Positions 4,163-7,829 of a stretch of DNA of 7,829 bases are shown here, piece after piece (within the stretch, counting starts at the first letter, position 1; each line of letters opens with the position of its first letter). Both the position numbers and the translations under genes were made by a program. Below the pieces are notes generated by a model. It did no database searches and was not told where the DNA came from. It worked only from the letters and a program-made list of their open reading frames with translations. Location of the stretch: NCBI GenBank assembly GCA_015065205.1, contig SVQS01000083.1, forward strand, positions 1 through 7,829. Reading direction: 5' to 3'. This DNA comes from Oscillospiraceae bacterium (GTDB taxonomy: Bacteria > Bacillota > Clostridia > Oscillospirales > CAG-272).

Positions 4163-7100
4163 ATGAGGACCAAATTAAAACATGCCGTTTCTGCACTGTT
4201 GTCTGTAATCTTATGTACAGTTATGCTTTGCGGAATTGTTCTTCCTGTAGCGGCAAAGGAGACTGAGCTGCCTTCTCTTGATTATTCTGACTCTAAATTG
4301 GAAAGCAATAAAGCTTTTTCAGTGGAGGAGCTTTATAGTGTTTTGTTGGATCGAGCCCCCACCGATGGTGAGGCATTATACTGGCAAGCCAAAAAACTTT
4401 CTTTAACGTACAATGATAACATTCCAAACAGTAGAATCGATACGCATTACGAAAACGGAAAATTGCGCGTTAACATATTTACCTATCAATATACTGCAAA
4501 AAACGGTGCCGAAGTTACTTGGATTCCTAAGACAATTAAATTGGAAACAGCAAGTGGGGGCATATTGGTTGAAAAGGAATTAGAGGAGCCAAAGGACAAT
4601 GTTTGCGTTGTAGAGATCGACTATCCATATACCGATCAGATTAATATAAGTGTTGAGTATAGCTGTGAGATCGCGATTGCGGGTAGTATTGTAAAAGCAC
4701 TTCGTGACGATGCTTACAACACAGGTGTTGCTGCTTTGGAACAAATGAAAGATTTTGAAGACCAACAAACCTCATACGATGAAAAGTATGAGCAATATTC
4801 AAAAGAGCAGGCCGCCTATGAGGAGTATATTCGCAAAAAAGAGGCCTATGACACCTATGTTGCCGCAAAGGCACAATACGATAAAGATTTAGCGGCTTAT
4901 GAGGAATATCTGCAAGCGTCTGCTGAATATGAAGCATTAAAGACCGCCCATGAGCTGTGGAATCAGTTCCGCCAAGATAAAGAAACGTACGAGGATAGAA
5001 AAAAGGCATACCAGGCATACGAGGCTTATCTTGAATCCCACAACAAGATCGTAAATACATTGGCGATGTTCGAAGCAGTTTTTGCAAAAGAAGAACGCGG
5101 TTGGTGTATGTACAGAGACATTGTAGGTTCTACGGTTACTCAAGTGCTCCAAAGACAGGATGAGCTGATAGCCGCCGGCGGCCATGCCGAAGATATAACC
5201 TTGGCAGGTGTAGCCACCGAAAATTTACGCGTATTACTCGGAGATTATAACGAACTACGCACGAAGAAATATGACTCCGATTACCTGAAGTATAAAGCAT
5301 TGTATGAGTACTACCAAACCAACTACGATGCACTCAAACAGAATTTCTGTGATTTATATAAAACACTCAATGGGCTTTATAAAAATGATGCCGTTCATGG
5401 TTATATCTCTTTGCAAGAAAAGACATTACATTACCGTCAGCTTGTAGGCCATCTGTTTGTTGTTTCCACGGCATTTGATACGTCTGCTTCACGCGATGAA
5501 AAGGAGTGGCGTATTGATAGAAAGTCCTTGGAAGAAGTTATCGATATGGATGTGCACTATTTCGCCGATGGAAACCAATGGTATCCATCCGCTACATATC
5601 CCGCAGTCGAGGTTCCCTTTGCTGATAAAGTGGGTGACGAGCCTCCAAAGGAACCATCGATTCCTTATCCTTCGGAAGATCTTCCCGACAAAGCACCCTC
5701 ACTGGTAGTGAACCCCGGAAAAGCTCCCGAAGAACCGGAGGCACCCGGAGATCCCAAATATCAGCCGGTACATCCCGGTCCCGCACCCCAATCTCCGGCG
5801 TTGTATTTTGATGATATTACCAAAGAGCTGTATAAAGAGGTTAAAGAGGGTAAGCTCTCTGCTTGCAGTGACCCGATACCGGAGTTTGTTTGGTTACAGC
5901 CGGAGAATGTTACAATTACAAAACCTGTTTCTACCAAAAACGAAAAAACAGTCGAGTATTACGATGCCTATGGCAATCGTACAAGTGTATCTATCAATTA
6001 CGGTGAAACATTCAAGTGCCAACCAATGGAACGCGATACAACGGATGAGTACTTTTACGATTTTTTAGGTTGGCAGGATTCCGATGGAAATCTGTATGGC
6101 AGAACCGCAGAAATTGAGATTACCAAGGATATTACCCTGTATCCACGCTATTTAGAAACAAAACGCACGTATACCGTTACGTTTATTGCAAAGAATGAGG
6201 GCGGCGAAGATCAGATAAGAACCGTTACGCGTGAATACGGAACAAAACTTGACCCCAAACAATATGTCAAGATCCCTCCCACAAGCACAGCATATTCGTA
6301 TGAGTTCTCGGGTTGGCAAAACAGCAATGGAGAGCTTGTTGATGAAATTATCGTTACAGGTGATGCGGTGTATAATGGATACATAAAGCGGAATTTTAGA
6401 AAGTACACCGTAACGTGGGTAATAAACGAAAAAGATGAAAATATCACCGAGGAATGGGAATATGGCAAAGTGCCTGTATTTGGTGGCGATTTGTCGGTTT
6501 CCTCTCCCAAGTATATCTATCAATTTTTAGGATGGAAAGATGGAAGAGACGGTATCTCTTCGGTAGATCAAGATGTTACTTATACGGCACAGTATAGAAA
6601 AATTCCGCTTGCAACCTGCAACGATACAGCGCTTGAGGTAGAGCATACTGAAACTGAAATTACAGTAAAGGCAACAGACTCGGTGGTTTCGGTTGAGCAG
6701 GCAGCTATTTTGGCCGCGCAAAAGGGAAAAACACTAACTGTTTGCCGAGACGGACTGTTTTCTGTATCTTTTTCCGGAGAAGAATTGCAAAGCTACATTG
6801 ATAGTGGTACTCCCAAGTTGATGTTGAGCGTATCACAAGAAGGAAATACAGAAGTTTATGAGTTCAAATCTCTTGGATTCGGATTCAATGAATCTGCATT
6901 ACCGAGTGTTGATGTTCAATTTGTATACAGCAAGGCAAATGGTCAAGAGACCGTGTTTGAAATGCAAACAGCAAGCGGTTGGGAACGTTTGGCGAAGGAC
7001 AAAGCTGTGGCAACAGGAAGCTTTAAAGCCCGTCGTGTATATTCTTATTCTATCGCTTGGACGACAAACGATTACTATCACTGTGATATTTCACAAACCC

Positions 7101-7771
7101 TAAAGAAAGCAATCGAGGGCGAGAATGTTTTCATCACAGCGGTTTGCGACGATGGTTATAAGGTAGTCAAAGCTACCATTTTGACCGCCGATGGTGAGAC
7201 CGTCCCTGTGTCGGGCACATCTTTCCAAATGCCTGCGTCGGCTATTACGGTTGAGTTGCAAGTCGAACCTATTGCATACCATGTCATCTTTATCTCTAAC
7301 GGAGAGGTTTGGAGCTCTGCCGAATATAGGGTGGATGATAAGATCGTATTACCTGACGCTCCTGAAAAGGAGGCCGAGGATGGATACGTTTACACCTTTG
7401 ACAGTTGGGGAGATATTCCCACGTTTGTTGGCGGCACTCAAGAGGAATTGGTATTTGAAGCAGAGTTTACAAAAGCCCAAATTGTGAGTGACTACGAAAC
7501 AGGCAACAATAATAACGTACTGTTTGGAATCGTGTTGCCTTGTGTTGGAGTTGCTGCTGTACTGCTGATTGCCTTTTTGATTATGAACCGTGTCGTTCGC
7601 AAGAAGGGTGGCTGGAAGATCTTTGGTATCAAGTTCAAATGTCGCATTCGTGTACTCTTTGACAAAATCAAGAAACTATTTTCGAAAAAGACGGACGCGG
7701 ATGTCGCAAAGAAGAATGCGGATACCAAGCCCACGGACAACACAAAAACAAAACAGACCCCTAAAAAGTAA
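4163..7771 (+). CDS. Exported membrane-anchored surface protein with Tyr-rich coiled coil and InlB B-type repeats
   Basis: This gene encodes 1202 residues. A signal peptide occupies 1-31 (Lys/Arg/His start, hydrophobic core, likely cleavage after LPVAA). Residues 32-180 form a domain I do not recognise. About 200-295 is a helical coiled coil with tyrosines at regular spacing, and a further mostly helical region runs to about 470. A Pro/Glu-rich linker follows (484-545). Then come three InlB B (Listeria-Bacteroides) type beta repeats at about 594-663, 668-742 and 747-812, each with an FxGW or FLGW core; an unrecognised beta-rich region (820-955); a divergent InlB-like bacterial repeat (957-1036, DDGYKV and FQMPASAITVEL); and a fourth B repeat (1038-1103). 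A membrane helix (1117-1140) precedes a Lys-rich 62-residue cytoplasmic tail. No LPxTG sorting motif is present, so anchoring is by the membrane helix. The repeats are common in adhesin-like proteins, so a role in surface contact or wall spanning is inferred. The gene has its own promoter and terminator. Confidence 0.9.
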   Translation: MRTKLKHAVSALLSVILCTVMLCGIVLPVAAKETELPSLDYSDSKLESNKAFSVEELYSVLLDRAPTDGEALYWQAKKLSLTYNDNIPNSRIDTHYENGKLRVNIFTYQYTAKNGAEVTWIPKTIKLETASGGILVEKELEEPKDNVCVVEIDYPYTDQINISVEYSCEIAIAGSIVKALRDDAYNTGVAALEQMKDFEDQQTSYDEKYEQYSKEQAAYEEYIRKKEAYDTYVAAKAQYDKDLAAYEEYLQASAEYEALKTAHELWNQFRQDKETYEDRKKAYQAYEAYLESHNKIVNTLAMFEAVFAKEERGWCMYRDIVGSTVTQVLQRQDELIAAGGHAEDITLAGVATENLRVLLGDYNELRTKKYDSDYLKYKALYEYYQTNYDALKQNFCDLYKTLNGLYKNDAVHGYISLQEKTLHYRQLVGHLFVVSTAFDTSASRDEKEWRIDRKSLEEVIDMDVHYFADGNQWYPSATYPAVEVPFADKVGDEPPKEPSIPYPSEDLPDKAPSLVVNPGKAPEEPEAPGDPKYQPVHPGPAPQSPALYFDDITKELYKEVKEGKLSACSDPIPEFVWLQPENVTITKPVSTKNEKTVEYYDAYGNRTSVSINYGETFKCQPMERDTTDEYFYDFLGWQDSDGNLYGRTAEIEITKDITLYPRYLETKRTYTVTFIAKNEGGEDQIRTVTREYGTKLDPKQYVKIPPTSTAYSYEFSGWQNSNGELVDEIIVTGDAVYNGYIKRNFRKYTVTWVINEKDENITEEWEYGKVPVFGGDLSVSSPKYIYQFLGWKDGRDGISSVDQDVTYTAQYRKIPLATCNDTALEVEHTETEITVKATDSVVSVEQAAILAAQKGKTLTVCRDGLFSVSFSGEELQSYIDSGTPKLMLSVSQEGNTEVYEFKSLGFGFNESALPSVDVQFVYSKANGQETVFEMQTASGWERLAKDKAVATGSFKARRVYSYSIAWTTNDYYHCDISQTLKKAIEGENVFITAVCDDGYKVVKATILTADGETVPVSGTSFQMPASAITVELQVEPIAYHVIFISNGEVWSSAEYRVDDKIVLPDAPEKEAEDGYVYTFDSWGDIPTFVGGTQEELVFEAEFTKAQIVSDYETGNNNNVLFGIVLPCVGVAAVLLIAFLIMNRVVRKKGGWKIFGIKFKCRIRVLFDKIKKLFSKKTDADVAKKNADTKPTDNTKTKQTPKK

Positions 7772-7776
7772 ACAAT

Positions 7777-7822
7777 AAGAAAACGGGATGGCAGATGCTA
7801 TCCCGTTTTCTTGTCCTTTTGC
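7777..7822 (+). terminator. Intrinsic terminator of the large surface protein gene
   Basis: AAGAAAACGGGAT (7777-7789) pairs perfectly with ATCCCGTTTTCTT (7800-7812): 13 bp, extended inward by a G-T wobble and GC pairs around AGAT, followed by a T-rich tail (TTTTCTTGTCCTTTT). It starts 6 nt after the stop codon. The A-rich 5' arm could let it act in both directions. Confidence 0.93.
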
Positions 7823-7829
7823 GATTTCG

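Noticed and set aside
7586..7768. LPxTG-type sortase signal at the C-terminus of the surface protein
   Set aside because: No LPxTG-like motif precedes the membrane helix, and the following tail is 62 residues long rather than a few basic residues.

Overview
The window looks like a chromosomal segment of a gut-type Firmicute (class Clostridia, probably from an Oscillospirales or Christensenellales-like lineage). This rests on strong AGGAGG-type ribosome binding sites, canonical sigma-A promoters with 17-bp spacers, a Gram-positive-style surface protein with InlB B-repeats, and a DUF1015 gene. The taxonomic call is an inference; no rRNA or other marker is present.

Layout, left to right: (1) the 3' end of murC (peptidoglycan precursor synthesis), cut by the window edge; (2) a 277-nt gene-free stretch (455-731) packed with hairpins; (3) a small AT-rich gene for a four-helix-bundle protein of the 23S rRNA intervening-sequence (S23/IVP, Avd-like) family; (4) a full-length DUF1015 gene; these three genes share the + strand and no internal promoter is evident; (5) a 469-nt gene-free convergent region (2355-2823) holding several strong hairpins and a branched, RNA-like block; (6) on the minus strand, a prohibitin-like SPFH membrane protein with a textbook promoter; (7) a 286-nt divergent regulatory region; (8) on the + strand, a 1202-residue exported, membrane-anchored protein with a Tyr-rich coiled coil, a Pro-rich linker and InlB B-type repeats, closed by a good intrinsic terminator.

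The most striking item is the hairpin array at 455-715. Four TCGATAT motifs in its left half face four ATATCGA motifs in its right half. Each pair of neighbouring motifs is separated almost exactly by a self-complementary hairpin. If the motifs pair across the centre, the element folds by hand into a ladder of consecutive four-way junctions with almost no unpaired bases. It ends three bases before the Shine-Dalgarno sequence of the four-helix-bundle gene. Proteins of that family are otherwise known from structured insertions in 23S rRNA and as accessory proteins of diversity-generating retroelements, so an RNA (or folded-DNA) plus small-protein cassette is a reasonable hypothesis.

The SPFH and large surface protein genes are divergently transcribed from one intergenic region with repeated short motifs, so they may be co-regulated and both act at the cell envelope. 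No functional link between the left and right halves of the window is visible.
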